Notes under the pieces: generated by a model
What the model saw: only the letters and a program-made list of their open reading frames with translations
Told to the model about the DNA's origin: nothing
Database searches by the model: none
Translations under genes and position numbers: made by a program
In this document: piece after piece, positions 36,241 through 47,473 of the stretch
Numbering within the stretch: the first letter of the stretch is position 1
Layout of the letters: the number at the start of each line of letters is the position of its first letter
Assembly: GCA_050084515.1 (NCBI GenBank)
Contig: CM114271.1
Location: 52,142,001 to 52,206,000 of the forward strand
Direction: 5' to 3'
DNA: 64,000 nucleotides
Source: Blasia pusilla
Taxonomy: Eukaryota; Marchantiophyta; Marchantiopsida; Blasiales

Positions 36241-36630
36241 ACTACACCGATTGTGTGGCGCATCCCAGAGGAAGATATTCGGGTGTTGGATCTCTTTGGA
36301 GGGATGAGCACTCAGTTAGTTGTTGTTTGGTAGGCAAGAGTGCGCGTGCACTAGTACCTATACGTGGAGATTGATGATGTTGAGAGGCGCGCTTCACTTT
36401 ACCATGTGGCACAATTACGTCTTCATTTTCTTGACTTGTTGTCTGCGTCCACTGTCCAAGGATACCAGAGTTCCCTACCAAAGGATATTTCATTGCTGGG
36501 GACATGGAGCGGGTAGGGACCATAGACTTGGTCATTGCTGGTTGGCCGTGTCAGGGCCAGTCGAGTGCTGGACAGAGTTACACTCAAGACACTCCGCTGG
36601 CTCCTACGCCCTATCCACGATAGATCTTAG
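36241..36630 (+). pseudogene. Gypsy-encoded cytosine-C5 DNA methyltransferase, N-terminal part (motifs I-IV)
   Basis: One frame reads IPEEDIRVLDLFGGMSTQLV (motif I at 36289-36303, the SAM-binding D/S-L-F-x-G loop), then YLYVEIDDVERRASLYHVAQ (motif II with its acidic residue). After a frameshift near 36510 another frame gives GTIDLVIAGWPCQGQSSAGQ, which is motif IV with the catalytic Cys codon at 36549-36551. DNMT3 proteins have an equivalent D-L-V-I-G-G-x-P-C. Stops at about 36331, 36352 and 36508 show decay. It follows gypsy gag and protease in the same direction, so the enzyme was a polyprotein domain. The copy ends near 36630, before motif V. Confidence 0.9.
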
Positions 36631-36756
36631 CCTATCGGCTACTTAGATGTGACAATTCTTTTACCAGAAAAGTTATCCTTCTCTCCACTTTTATAATTTT
36701 TTGGGATCACAAGTTTTTCTCTTTGCATTTGATTTTAATTGGATATTCAAACTAGT

Positions 36757-37166
36757 AGGGCATCTCAATTTGGGGTATGATCATCTATTCTACCATCAAG
36801 GAGATGCGTCTTGATTTTTAAACACCTATCTATTTGACACTTGGCGACGGTTAACAAGAAAATATTTTTCCCATTACAAACATTTAAATTTTTTTTTGTG
36901 CGGCATGATTGGTGCCCTACAAGGCACTGGTTATACACTAATTATCATAATTTCATGTTATGTCTCTAACTAGGAAACTAGGAAGGGTGTACCTCCCTAG
37001 GTTTCATGTTATGCCATGAATTTTTGGTGGAAAGGGGGTGTCATCTTTTCCCAACTGAAAAAACTTTTTGAGATAAGAATTATAACCAAAAGAAAGGATT
37101 ATTAGTCACACGTGTCAATAATGAATAAAAATTTGAACGTCTTGGCTAATTTGAGATGCCCTAGTA
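36757..37166. mobile_element. MITE-like element of ~400 bp with AGGGCATCTCA inverted ends
   Basis: AGGGCATCTCAA begins at 36757 and its reverse complement TTGAGATGCCCT ends at 37162. TAGTA lies on both sides (36753-36757 and 37162-37166), overlapping the terminal base, as a possible 5-bp or shorter duplication. The interior is AT-rich and non-coding. A PIF/Harbinger-like origin is possible but unproven. Confidence 0.6.
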
Positions 37167-37319
37167 CCCCATAAATATAGGAAGAAAAGATGAATATCCC
37201 ATGAGAGAGAGAAGTGAAAAAAATCGATTTATCCTCCAATAATGAGAAGATCGATAACAAAAGACAGGAAAATCCAAAAAGAAATCTATAGAAAATAAGA
37301 TAAATAAAAAAGCCAATGA

Positions 37320-39130
37320 TCCTTCAATCATCGGACTGAAATCCACGTGCGTCGCTTTTCCATTCCCGTCTCCGTCCAACGAGAAGAACCGGGGCAGCTA
37401 CGCAGACGCGGTCTTCCCTTCTCTCCGTCACGCTCGCGGTTTCGAACCTCGTACGCCCTATCAACTGTCCATCCGTCCATCGTGAACCGCACGAAAGCTG
37501 CGGGGGATCCACGGCCGCGCCCGCTCTCTCTCCATCTCGCGCGCGGTCTCGAACCTCGCTCGCCCGTCCATCGACAGCCACACGAAACCCGCGGCGAACC
37601 TTCGCAGACGCGGCCCCCCACCTCTGTCTCCCTCACACGCCCCCGCGGGGTTCCAGACCTCGTTCGCCGCATGGTTTCTTCGGGGCGCGGTACACTCTGG
37701 AAGTTTGGATCTCCCCTACATAGCTCTCTCTCCCCTCTCCATTATCTCATTCCTCCCTCTCTCGCTCTCGCCCTCTCTCTCTCTCTCGCTCTCTCTGGAG
37801 CTCCGGCTGAAATCAGCGGAGGCAGTTTAGTTTAGCCCTGCGTTCGTTCCTGTGCAGTGCAGTGGCGGAGGCTGAAATAGAACCACTGTGTTCTTGTGCA
37901 GTGCAGTTGCTTGCGTTGTTCATTTGTTTGTGTTGGTGTCTCCGTCTGTTTGGCGGTCCGGCTGAAGTCAAATGAACTGAAATGAAATGAATTGAAATGA
38001 AAGGAAAGGAAAGGAAATGAAAGGAAAAGGAATGGAATGAAAGGAAATGGAATTGAGGCCATGAGGCGACTTTGTTCTTGTGCAGCGCTGTGCAGTCGCG
38101 CACGTTCTGACGCAGGCTGAAATGGGCGAGCACTTTGTTCTTGTGCAGCGCAGTGCTGCTCAGGGGCTCACGTTTCTGACAGAAGCGTGTCAGGATCCGA
38201 CGACTTATTCTTTTTCGTCTTCTTCCGGTTCCCGTCCCGCGTGTACTACTCGTTCTTCTTCTTCCCCTTCTTTTTCTTCTTCTTCTTCTTGGTCCCCACC
38301 TCCCTGTCCTCCGCGAGAGATGCGCTCCGCTGTGCGCTCGCGTTCGTAGCCCCGCGCGGAACTGCTGCAGATGCGTATGTATTGACGTGTCCGGAATCAT
38401 ATTCTTCATTCCGAGGAAGTCCGTGAAACAGAGCACGGAGGAGGGGAGGAAAGGAGGGCGCGGTGATTCTCAGGGGAGAGGGAGGGGAGCGGAGGGTTTA
38501 GGTCGAGGAGATCGGAAAGGGAAAGTAGTGGAGGCAGAGGAGAAGAGGAAGAAAGGGGAGGTCAAGGAGAAGAACGAGGTGGAGGGCGAGGACGGGAACC
38601 GAGATGGAGCGGAAGAGCGATCAAGCGCAAGAATGAAGTGGGAGGAAGTGTGGACGCCTGTTTGTATGTAAGTGTGATAGGGTGCCGCGCTCTTTTTTTT
38701 TTTTTTTTTTTTTTTGGCTTCTGTTGATGTGGGGAAGCAGGAGTGCCGCGGGAGGATAGGGAGTGGAGAGAGGTAATCGTGGTTCGGGTTGCGTGGATGG
38801 ATGTGCCGGGAGGTGACTGTGGAGATGACCGTCGGTGGTTTGGATCGGGGCTGGAGAGAGTTGTGATTGAGTGTAGATGGAATTGATAGCTTTCTGTCCG
38901 GCGTTCGCCTTCAGATTTAGTGGCAATCCTGGCGCGTGAGTGAGGTTCTCTTGTATGAAGTTTAGTTCTATTTTGAGGTTTTTTTCTTCTTTCCTTATCT
39001 CCGTCTGGAGTGGGATAGGAGTTGGAGATATGCGCGCGCGCGTGTGAATGCTGCTGATTGTGGGGCTGGTTCTTATTTCCTGCTCTGTTCTGCCTGGTAC
39101 TCGTGCAGGTGCGGAGTTTGAATAGTGATC
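37320..39130 (+). promoter_or_regulatory. Upstream region of the GPR107-like gene: promoter, 5' UTR and probable UTR intron
   Basis: The sequence turns GC-rich near 37340. A long CT tract (about 37720-37800) is typical of plant core promoters or 5' UTRs. Purine-rich GAAATGAAAGG repeats lie at 37975-38050, TTC repeats at 38215-38295 and a poly-T run at 38692-38716. A strong donor GTAAGT at 38668 and an acceptor TCGTGCAG ending at 39108 would remove a ~441-bp UTR intron just before the start codon at 39131. Overlapping open frames here are GC-driven and not convincing genes. Confidence 0.5.
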
Positions 39131-42100
39131 ATGACTGGTCTTCTTCGAGTGGCGTCAATGAGGACCGCCTGTTGGAGATCGCTCTCCCTTTTGTGTTTGG
39201 TATGGGTGTGTCTGGTTAGCATTGGACCCCAACAAGTTCAGGGATCTGTGCACGAATACAAGAATGCACAATTCACGGAAACGGGGAATGCGTTCTTCTT
39301 ATACGGAGGCAGCGAGGGCCTTTTTGTGAATGCGCCCAACAACCATGGTGGTGTTGCCAACGGCAGATCGTTTATCAGGTCGGTGCTGGCGCAATCTCCA
39401 GGCTGAAGCACCTGTAGTGTTAGGCTTCTCTCAAGTGAACCTGTCACAATTGACCCCGGTGAAGGCTGGATTGGTCTGGTGTCTGTTCTAGAATCTAGCG
39501 GGGCTTGTTGTTATTTCTGTCTCTCTATCGCAAAGAGCTTTGCAATACAATTTTGTGGCTGGGATTCTGGTCGAGTCGTAGATAATCAAATATCTACCAA
39601 TCAGGAAATGTTGTACACTAGCCCCTTCTGCTACCTACGCGGCCACTATAGTTTGCTTCTTCTGAGGTCCTTCTTTTCGATAACAGACGATGCCGGCGAT
39701 GTGATGAGGACTAATACTGTACAAATAGGATTCTGGTTGACGTCATTTCAAAGATTGTCGTTCTTGAGTAGCGACTTTCCATCTCGTTATGCATTATACC
39801 CAATGTTCTCAGAGAAGGTTTTTGATCTCTTCCAACAGTTTCGACGCTTCTCTCACCTTCACGAGGTCGAACGAGTCTGCAAGACGAGTCACTGCCGAGG
39901 GTTCGAAGCTTCCTGTCGAGGCCATCATCTTTGAGCTTGTAGACAAGGATAACTTTGGCGATTCCTTAATGGACGGTGTCGAACGAAATCTATGCTGCAC
40001 AAAGGATCTTGCCCCGATCCGCGGATGTGAAGTTGGTACGGTTATTATTAAAAAAGATTCGGAAAATTCGGAATGGCCCAAAGCCTTAACGACATATTTC
40101 ACTGGGTCGGACACGGAGGCGAAGTTCAAATCCGAGTCTATTCCGATTCCAAAGAAGGGAATGTACACCTTGTACTTCGTTTTCTGTGAACCAGAACTCC
40201 GTGGGACCACATTGACAGGGAAGACGGTATGGAAGAATCCAGGAGGATACTTGCCAGGCAGGATGACACCATATTTAGCATTCTATGCGATTATGTCCCT
40301 TGCGTATCTTGCGCTTGGGTTGGTTTGGTTCATTCAGTACACTCGGTATTGGAAGGATATTTTGCAGCTTCAAAATTGCATCACGGCCGTCATAGCTCTC
40401 GGTATGTGTGAGATGGCGACGTGGTACTTTGATTACTCTAACTTCAACACCACCGGAAAAAGGCCAGTTGGAATCACAGTTTGGGCCGTATCTTTCAGTG
40501 CAGTTAAGAAGACAGTGTCCCGGCTACTGATATTGGTTGTATCTATGGGGTATGGTGTGGTACTTCCAACTCTTGGAGGACTTACGTCGAAAGTGATTCT
40601 GCTTGGAGGTACGTACTTCATAGCAGCGGAGTTACTGGACGTGGTGGAGAATGTGGGTACCGTTAATGATGCGTCAGGCAATGCCCGGCTCTTTCTTGTG
40701 CTTCCAGTTGCGATACTGGATGCATTCTTCATCCTTTGGATATTCACATCCCTCTCAAGGACCCTAGAGAAATTGCAGGTCAGTTTATCCCTCCAATATA
40801 TGTTCATCTGCACTAGTCTTGGGGAACTGTTGCCTAATAGATGGCTTTCTATCCATAATGATCCAGTCAACTAGCGGTGCTGCTCCTTGGCCAAATCATG
40901 ATTCTCACTAGTTGTGAGATTGGGTGGTTGCCACTCGATTACAGATCAGAAAAGGCTTACATGGCTCACGTTCAGGGCAGAAGGTCCATTCCTATGTTTC
41001 AAACAAAACATAGTGTAGATTCCCTGTGGGGCTAGGCTGCTGTTTAGAAGATTGTCTCCGAATACTGATCCTTGCTGGTTCACTGATCAGGGGTGTGTCT
41101 TGATGATGGTATGTGTCTATTGCAGGCTAGGAAACGTTTCCAAAAGTTGGAACTGTACAGGAAGTTTACCAATACTTTGGCCATTGGTGTCATTGCTGCC
41201 GTCGTGTGGATTGGCTACGAGGTACATAGAGTTCTATTCCCTGAATATTTTGCAGTCTCTTTCTACTGTAAATGAAAAAGTTTTCACTGGGTGAGGCACT
41301 GTTTCACCCTCGTGGAGTTGAGTGCATTCACCCACATCTAGCACTGCATTCTCAGCTGTGGTGCAACCTGGCCTAGTTCTCCAATCAATGCTGTGCTACG
41401 GCAAGACTTTCTGGAATGAGAATATCCTCATCTTTGGCCATGTTCTGAATAGTGATTATATTTTCCTGTGAGCTTTATCTCAGAAGACTAGTTCAGAGTT
41501 TGTACATGGTACAGTAGTCTGTTTTGCCCCATTTTCCCACCTTAAAAACCTGTCCAAAGGGCAGTTAATTATTCCTGCAATGCATTGGGCATCTCACGAG
41601 TGTCGTCATTTCACCTTACTTCACCAGCTTGCCTGTATATTTTGGAAATCTCTGTGCACATAACAAACTGTGTTTTTCTGTCTATGAGTGGTTACAATCT
41701 TGACCCTTTTTTACCTGGTGATTGCCTAGAAGTTGTCACATTTCAATTGGGCTGATGCTCTCTGTACTGAGTACTATTTGCTCTCCACTTATCAAAAGAG
41801 AATCTGTGAAGATGTCCAGGATGTAATATGAAAAGAGGGAACTGAACAATGGTTGGGAGTTTGTGTTGTAGCAAGGAGAGATTTGAATGTAGATATAATC
41901 ACATAAGTGGAGTTATTTCTCATTTGATGTCCTTTGTTGTGATGCAGCTGTACTTCAAAGCAACAGACAAGTTCAGTGAGCGATGGGAAAGTGCCTGGAT
42001 AATACCAGCATTTTGGATCATCTTTACATTTGTGATACTTCTTGTTATTTGTGTTCTGTGGGCTCCTTCTCAAAACTCCACAAGGTAACAGCCATGGCCA

Positions 42101-42437
42101 GTCCACGCACTTAGTGGAGATAGTTCATTTGTAAATTTATGAAGTCTAAGTTGATCCTACTGAGGTTCTGGTGGTGGGAGGAGCAGTTGGAGACTGTCCA
42201 GCAAATATGAACTGAGTTGTTCTGACATGTGCCGATGTGGTGCTTGCACTCAGGTATGCATACTCGGAAGAGGTTGGGGATGCAGATGAAGATGAGGAAT
42301 CTGCGGGATTGGTTGCTGGCGAGCCCTTAGTGGAGATAGAGAAGGGTGTTGTCAAACCTGAGAAGAAGGATCGAAAGCCTGTTAATACAGATGTTTTTAG
42401 TTTGGATGATGATCCTGAAGTTGACAAGAGAGAATGA
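39131..42437 (+). CDS. GPR107/GPR108-like lung seven-transmembrane (LU7TM/GOST) family protein, five exons, intact
   Basis: Plant members of this family are Golgi/trans-Golgi seven-TM proteins with a lumenal N-terminal domain, linked to trafficking. Exons by GT-AG rule and frame: 39131-39378, 39839-40778, 41126-41221, 41948-42084, 42254-42437; total 1605 bp, 534 residues. The start ATG precedes a signal peptide (SLSLLCLVWVCLVSIG), then VHEYKNAQFTETGNAFFLYG, AIIFELVDKDNFG, a Cys pair (LCCTKDLAPIRGCE) and GKTVWKNPGGYLPGRM before TM1. TM segments follow with FIQYTRYWKDILQLQ, MGYGVVLPTLGGLTSKV, SGNARLFLVLPVAILDAFF and a last TM before WAPSQNSTRYAYS. The cytosolic tail is acidic (DEDEESAG, LDDDPEVDKRE). 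Phases agree at every junction and there are no stops, so the gene looks functional. Confidence 0.93.
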
Positions 42438-44869
42438 ACATTATAAAGATCTCTCTCCTTAAATGATTTAGTTTTGGCATCTGTAGTGTAGTTCATAAGA
42501 TCAAGATTATTTATATGGCCAAAGAAAGCTGTTGGGTTTGCCCTCCCAGCCCTGGTAGCTTTTAGGATTTGTACACATGTTCTCAGGAAGGGAGAGTGAG
42601 GTAATCTGCATTATGGTAAATGCTAACTTCACGATTGCGGGAAGTTTTCTCGACAAGTGCATGTGTTTTCCAAGATTGTATATATACCAGCATGCATCAG
42701 AGTCCTCAAGCTCTTGCTGGATGCTACTCTAGCAGGCCCATGCCAGGTAGAGAACATTTTATGCGTTGATGTCACTTTCTACTACGACATTTGCAAGCGG
42801 AATTTAGCATTTATCAATGACAATGGTGCGTTTGAGTAACCCAAGTATTTGCTTGTCTGAGTCTAATGTATATGCTGGTTGGGTGACATCTTTTTGAACT
42901 TCAGAAAGCACTCTTAATTTACTACTGTTTTGATCATATTGTCCACACAGCTTCGGATAATTGATACTAGATGAGTTTGATTTTATCCACATCAGGTCAT
43001 GTTTCGGAACGATATTTCACGTCTTCATTGGTACATGTAGCTGACTAGTTTCAACATTATTGCGAAGGCTCTAGATATGCGGTCCAACAGCTGCGAGGGC
43101 TGGATAAAATAGTGCCTGGTGATTCGTGGGAAGGGGTCCTTTGTAGGTCCCACCAGAGCCGTAGCGCGACACCTAGCCTTGTGGAGCTTCGGAGACAAAG
43201 CCCTAGCTCGACTTGTAGTTATATACAGATGTAGCTCGACTTCCATCGTTTGAGCCGTTGACAGATGAATCCTGTAGTCGACATTTAGCTTTGTGGAGCT
43301 ATCTATCTTTGGCTTCGTCTGCCTGGGTATCTAGCAACCAGGTCGACGTCTGTACTTTTCATCTCTTAAGTTTTGACTGAAAGTTTGTTTCGCGTGCAAA
43401 CAAACTTTCAATCCTTAGAAAACATCCTCGGAGATATTTTCCGATATTTGAGAATGTCCAATGCTTGACATAGTGTGAATCCCCCAGGCGATCATTTACG
43501 GACAAATATGGGACCCTGGACTAGTACCATTACGGAATTCGTGGAATATGCACTTCAAAACTGGGAATGTCACGAACTTTCCGTGTGGGAATTCCACGCG
43601 CCCACACGGAAATTGTGAAGGTTTCGGCATTCATCTCGAACTCGGTGGACGTGAGAAGAACCCTTCACCTCTCGTTTATGATGGTATCGACTACCAGCCT
43701 CGAGGAAAAGTAGCACGAGCCCACGGAGAGACACGTAAGCCGGGAAAGCGAATACCGGAGGCTCACCATTAAAAGCACACGGCACTTTCATCCCAATCGA
43801 TCAAGCTCCGCGTCTCTTTCCAGTGCCTGTGCCCTCCATCCTAACCTCCCCACCACTGGACACACAACAAACGGCCCCACTCGCAACGGGAATCCTCGTG
43901 ATGCACTGAGTGGAGGGGATGCCCGTGATCGACTGAGTGGATGGGATGACCGGAAGACGTTCGGAGTGAATCGTGGTGCAACAATCAGTCATGACAAGTG
44001 GAGTTTGTTCATTCAGACTCCACTTGTCAGTTTTGTCTGTTTCCTCACTGGTATTCCGGAACAGAGAAGCCGTCCGAAGAAATTCGAGGATAGAGTCTTG
44101 TAGAGTCCTATCACCCAACTTGGACCGTTCTGGGAAGAGCCGGCGCTCGCGAGTCATGGACGCACCACTTTTTGTGTTCCACTTGGCGATGTTCCGTTCC
44201 TTCCCCAATCAGCAGAGGAGCGTATTCAACTCCACTTCCAACTGATTCTCCCTCCAGAACGGAGACTCATAGCGAACAACAGATCACTCGTGGAATAACG
44301 ACGATTTTCCCCATTATTCTTTCTTTCTTCGTCAAGCAGTTAAGGTTCACGGTCGACTCCACTTCCAACCGATTCTCTCTTCAGAACAAAGCGTCACAAC
44401 CGACGACAGATCACTCGTGCACTAACGACTACTCTTGCATGGCTTCGTTCGTAAACCGTCAATGAGCAAAGCTTCCCTCCCTCATTCTCTCTCCAAAAGA
44501 ATGCAGACCATCACTCACCCATTGATTTCTGGAGAACCATCTCCAGCGAAGAGCCAAACGACCATACGAATATTATCATCATCAGCAGAACGGTCGCCTA
44601 GAAACTAGGCTCAGCGTGGTGGCAGGCAGCCACAGGGCTTCTCAATGGAGAGATGGTGCTCTAGCAAAGCAAATGCGGGCAGAGGCTGGAAATCTCTGGT
44701 GCTGACGGTGTTCCACTCTCGTGCTACGTAAGGAGCCAGATGGGGCACGCTTCGTTGTCCCTGCACCATTTCCATCTCGGGCTCCTTCGATGCTAACTAC
44801 TATCCCCCCACTACAAGCTCGGGATCCAGTCGATTGCAACTATCCAGCCGCGATTCTAAGATTCCTGTG
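42438..44869. other. 3' region of the GPR107-like gene and intergenic DNA
   Basis: The first several hundred bases are probably 3' UTR. No further gene is recognised. A unit with ACTCCACTTCCAAC, GATTCTC and ACAGATCACTCGTG occurs twice (about 44228-44300 and 44354-44424), a ~130-bp direct repeat spacing. Short frames here have no known domain. Confidence 0.5.
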
Positions 44870-45300
44870 ACTCCTAAGATTTCTCAACGTAGATTGAGAT
44901 CCCATCGAAACGCAATCCAAGAGTCGATACGAAAACGATGAGCTCTGCTCGGGATTCGACATAGAAAGGGACCCCACCGAGAATAAACCCAACCAGTCAC
45001 ACAAAAGACGACGAGTTCTGCCGAAGAGTCCAAAGAGAAAGAGATTCATCTCGAAAAAACACGAATTTAAAAGCCGTCGACACACCGAAGACGATGAGAG
45101 CTGCCACAGAAAGCGACCCCATGGACAAAAAACCCCAAGGAGTGACACCAAAATAATGCGCGCTGCTAAAAAGTCGGCATGGAAAGATAACTCATGGAGA
45201 GAAAAAAACCCAAAAGATCGACACCCGAAACGAGGAGTGGCAGTAAAGAGTCGACATAGAAAGGGATCCATCACGAAAACACCCCAAATTGACACGCCGG
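44870..45300 (+). repeat. Degenerate minisatellite, five units of ~65-85 bp
   Basis: Units beginning A(C)GA(T/C)GAG followed by CTCTGC, GTTCTGC, AGCTGC, GCTGCT or GGCAGT, each then AAGAGTC/AAAGCG, GACATAGAAAGG and ACCCCA-type blocks, follow each other from about 44930 to 45300. They are strongly diverged and not in one reading frame, so I do not call a protein. Confidence 0.65.
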
Positions 45301-46230
45301 GAAATCAACCAAATCCAGCTGCACTAAACCCACGATTCTCGATCGATTCCAACCATATCGTCTCACACGCTCCCAGAGCACCAAGCGTCAAAACATACGA
45401 AACATCCATCCATCCTTCCTTCGTTCCTTCGGGCGCTCCTAAGAGTAGTGCAGGCGTGCACGGAAGAGGAAACATCCACAGGGTGCAAGCACTAGTGATA
45501 GTAGTTGAGGCGTGAACGGAATACCGGGAGTAGTAGTAGTGGTGATGGTAGATGGTTTCGGCGTCCAGACTCCAAAGAAGAGAGATCCCGCGAAGAAGAA
45601 GCATACAGATTCGGCGAAGAGAAGGATGCGGAGAGGAGGGTTCAGGGTGATTCGATGGACTGGAAGATGCTACCGAATCGACGGCTGCATGTCGAGCGGC
45701 GCGATCCGCAGCGAAGCGGTGTGTCCGATCACTCGCGATCTGACGACTGCAAGCGAATGAGAATTGCGTGCCCCTCTCTCTCTCCCCCTCCCCTGCAGCT
45801 CGTAATTTCCCATCCTCTCGATTCGCCGTCCCTCCTCCCTCCCAATCGTCTCTTCGCACGGAATCGTTGCGTTGAGTTCGTCCATCCTCATCCAACTCTC
45901 TGTCGCTCTCTCTCACCCGATTCTCCCTCCCTCAACTCTGTAAACTCTCAGCGGCGCAGATCCGCGAAAGGAAGGGAACTCGAACGCAGGAGCTCGCGCG
46001 GCGGCATGAGCGCATGCGTTGATGACCCGGCGGCCCACTCCCACACCGTCCTCAATCGAGCAACCGAGCGAGCGCGCGCGCTCGCGCACTCGCATGCTCG
46101 CGGTCCTTCGTCGAAGGCGTGACTGCCGTGGAATCGAGGTCGGGTAGGTGGATCCATCCCAAGGAGCCCGAAGCGGAGGTTCGGATCGGATCGGAGGCAA
46201 TCGCAGTCGGCGAGAAGGGAGGAGAGGACG
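45301..46230 (+). promoter_or_regulatory. Upstream region of the LTP-like gene
   Basis: It becomes increasingly GC- and CT-rich towards the start codon, with CTCTCTCTCTCCCCCTCCCC at about 45772-45793 and more CT blocks near 45895-45930. Long frames on both strands (for example 45305-45916 minus) reflect base composition and contain no known domain. No TATA box was fixed. Confidence 0.4.
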
Positions 46231-46638
46231 ATGGCGAATGCGAATGCGAAGGCGTGGGACTTGTCGAGGAGGAGGAGGAGGAGGAGTGGGGCGGTGGTGG
46301 TGGTGGCGGCGATGCTGTTGGCGGTGCTGTCGGCGTTGGCGCAGGAATGCCGAGGGAACGACATCGGCGATGCGGTTCCCGGCGGCGGAGGGGCGTCTTG
46401 CGACGTCGCCAGCAATCTGCAGTACCTGCTGCCGTGCATGTCCGAGATCCTGGAGCCGCCGGCGATGGGGAATCGCAGAGCGGCGCAGCGCGGCTCCGGG
46501 GGCGGGGGCGGGGGCGGCAGCTGCTGCAGCTCCCTCAAGAGCTTCACGGCGCAAGACGATCTCATCGACTGCCTCTGCGAGCGCTACGATTCCGCGCCGG
46601 ACTCGTGCAAGGAGGCCCTGCACCACCTCAAGTGCTGA
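46231..46638 (+). CDS. Secreted LTP-like (eight-cysteine motif) protein, single exon
   Basis: A 135-residue protein is opened by MANANAKAWDLSRRRRRRSG and a hydrophobic core AVVVVAAMLLAVLSALA, a signal peptide. The mature part fits the plant non-specific lipid-transfer / 2S-albumin-like pattern C-x(n)-C-x(n)-CC-x(n)-CxC-x(n)-C-x(n)-C: ASCDV, LLPCM, SCCSS, CLC, DSCKE and HLKC. Such proteins bind lipids in the apoplast or cell wall. A ninth Cys (QEC) lies just after the signal, and a Gly run of about ten residues precedes the CC pair. The start ATG lies in GACGATGGCG, a good plant context. No membrane anchor or GPI tail is visible. The domain class is clear; the exact subfamily is not. Confidence 0.85.
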   Translation: MANANAKAWDLSRRRRRRSGAVVVVAAMLLAVLSALAQECRGNDIGDAVPGGGGASCDVASNLQYLLPCMSEILEPPAMGNRRAAQRGSGGGGGGGSCCSSLKSFTAQDDLIDCLCERYDSAPDSCKEALHHLKC

Positions 46639-47137
46639 CCGACGTAGCGTTCTATATCGATATTTGCGTCCGCTCTCGGCTGCTGCTCATTCCAGAAGCT
46701 CATTCGTAGGAGAGTGCGAGAGAGAGAGAGAGGAGACGATTCTATTCGATCATCAGCTGCTCACAGAATCGGAGAGCGTGATGATCTGCTGCTCACAGAA
46801 TTGTGGAGAGAGAGAGAGAGAGAGAGACGATTCAATCGACAGAAGGATGAACGATTCTAGTTGATGATCTGGTGCGCACAGAATTGCAAAGATCGAGTGC
46901 GGGATGGACAGAAGTGGTCGTAGAGTAGGTGTATACGAATGTGTGAAAGGACATGCGCGAGGAATGTCGAAGCACGAGAAGCAGAGCAGTCGCTCGTATC
47001 GAGACAATAATGCCCATCTCTCATCTGTAGAAGACTTGGGAACGCATGGCAAACATACCCATCTCTATGCTGTACAGGATCTGAACAGCATTTGCCAATG
47101 TATGTAAATGTACTCGTCTCCATTCTCTCCGGAATTT
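46639..47137. other. 3' flank of the LTP-like gene
   Basis: No gene. A (GA)n tract lies at about 46804-46828. Two or more diverged units of the 44-bp repeat seen next door are recognisable from about 47040. Confidence 0.5.
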
Positions 47138-47473
47138 GGCAATGCATGCAAACGCACCCATCCCCAATCTATGGAGCCTTCGCCAGTGCTTGTAAACGCA
47201 CCCATCTCCTAGCTATGAAGCATTCGGCAATGCTTGCAAACGCACCCATCCCCAATCTATGGAGCCTTCGGCAATGTTTACAAACGCACCCATCTCCAAG
47301 CTTTGGAGGATTCGGCAATGCTTACAAACGCACCCATCTCCAAGCTATGGAGCATTCGGCAATGCTTGCAAACGCACCCATCCCCAATCTATGGAGCCTT
47401 CGGCAATGTTTACAAACGCACCCATCTCAAAGCTATGGAGGATTCGGCAATGCTTGCAAACGCACCATCTCTA
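47138..47473 (+). repeat. 44-bp minisatellite, seven full units plus a partial one
   Basis: Units start GGCAATGCTTGCAAACGCAC and continue CCATC(C/T)CCAA(T/G)CTATGGAG followed by CATTC, CCTTC or GATTC. They begin at 47138, 47182, 47226, 47270, 47314, 47358, 47402 and 47446 at a constant 44-bp spacing. Because 44 is not a multiple of 3, each reading frame shows a 132-bp super-period, and all three frames stay open. This makes a 236-codon frame (47092-47802) that is more likely a by-product than a gene. Two unit classes alternate irregularly. Confidence 0.95.

Noticed and set aside
37813-38436. 207-codon minus-strand frame in the GPR107-like upstream region
   Set aside because: Arg-rich and Ser/Phe-rich low complexity from purine repeats and TTC repeats; no domain.
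39479-39838. 151-codon frame before exon 2 of the GPR107-like gene
   Set aside because: It lies in intron 1; the family sequence continues only after the CCAACAG acceptor at 39838.
45305-45916. 203-codon minus-strand frame upstream of the LTP-like gene
   Set aside because: Low complexity, no domain; explained by high GC and CT-rich promoter sequence.
45913-46709. Long frames overlapping the LTP-like gene in other frames and on the minus strand
   Set aside because: They are Arg/Pro-rich shadows of a GC-rich coding sequence; only the frame at 46231 has a signal peptide and ordered cysteines.
47138-47473. CRISPR array
   Set aside because: Units are contiguous with no unique spacers, and the DNA is plant nuclear.
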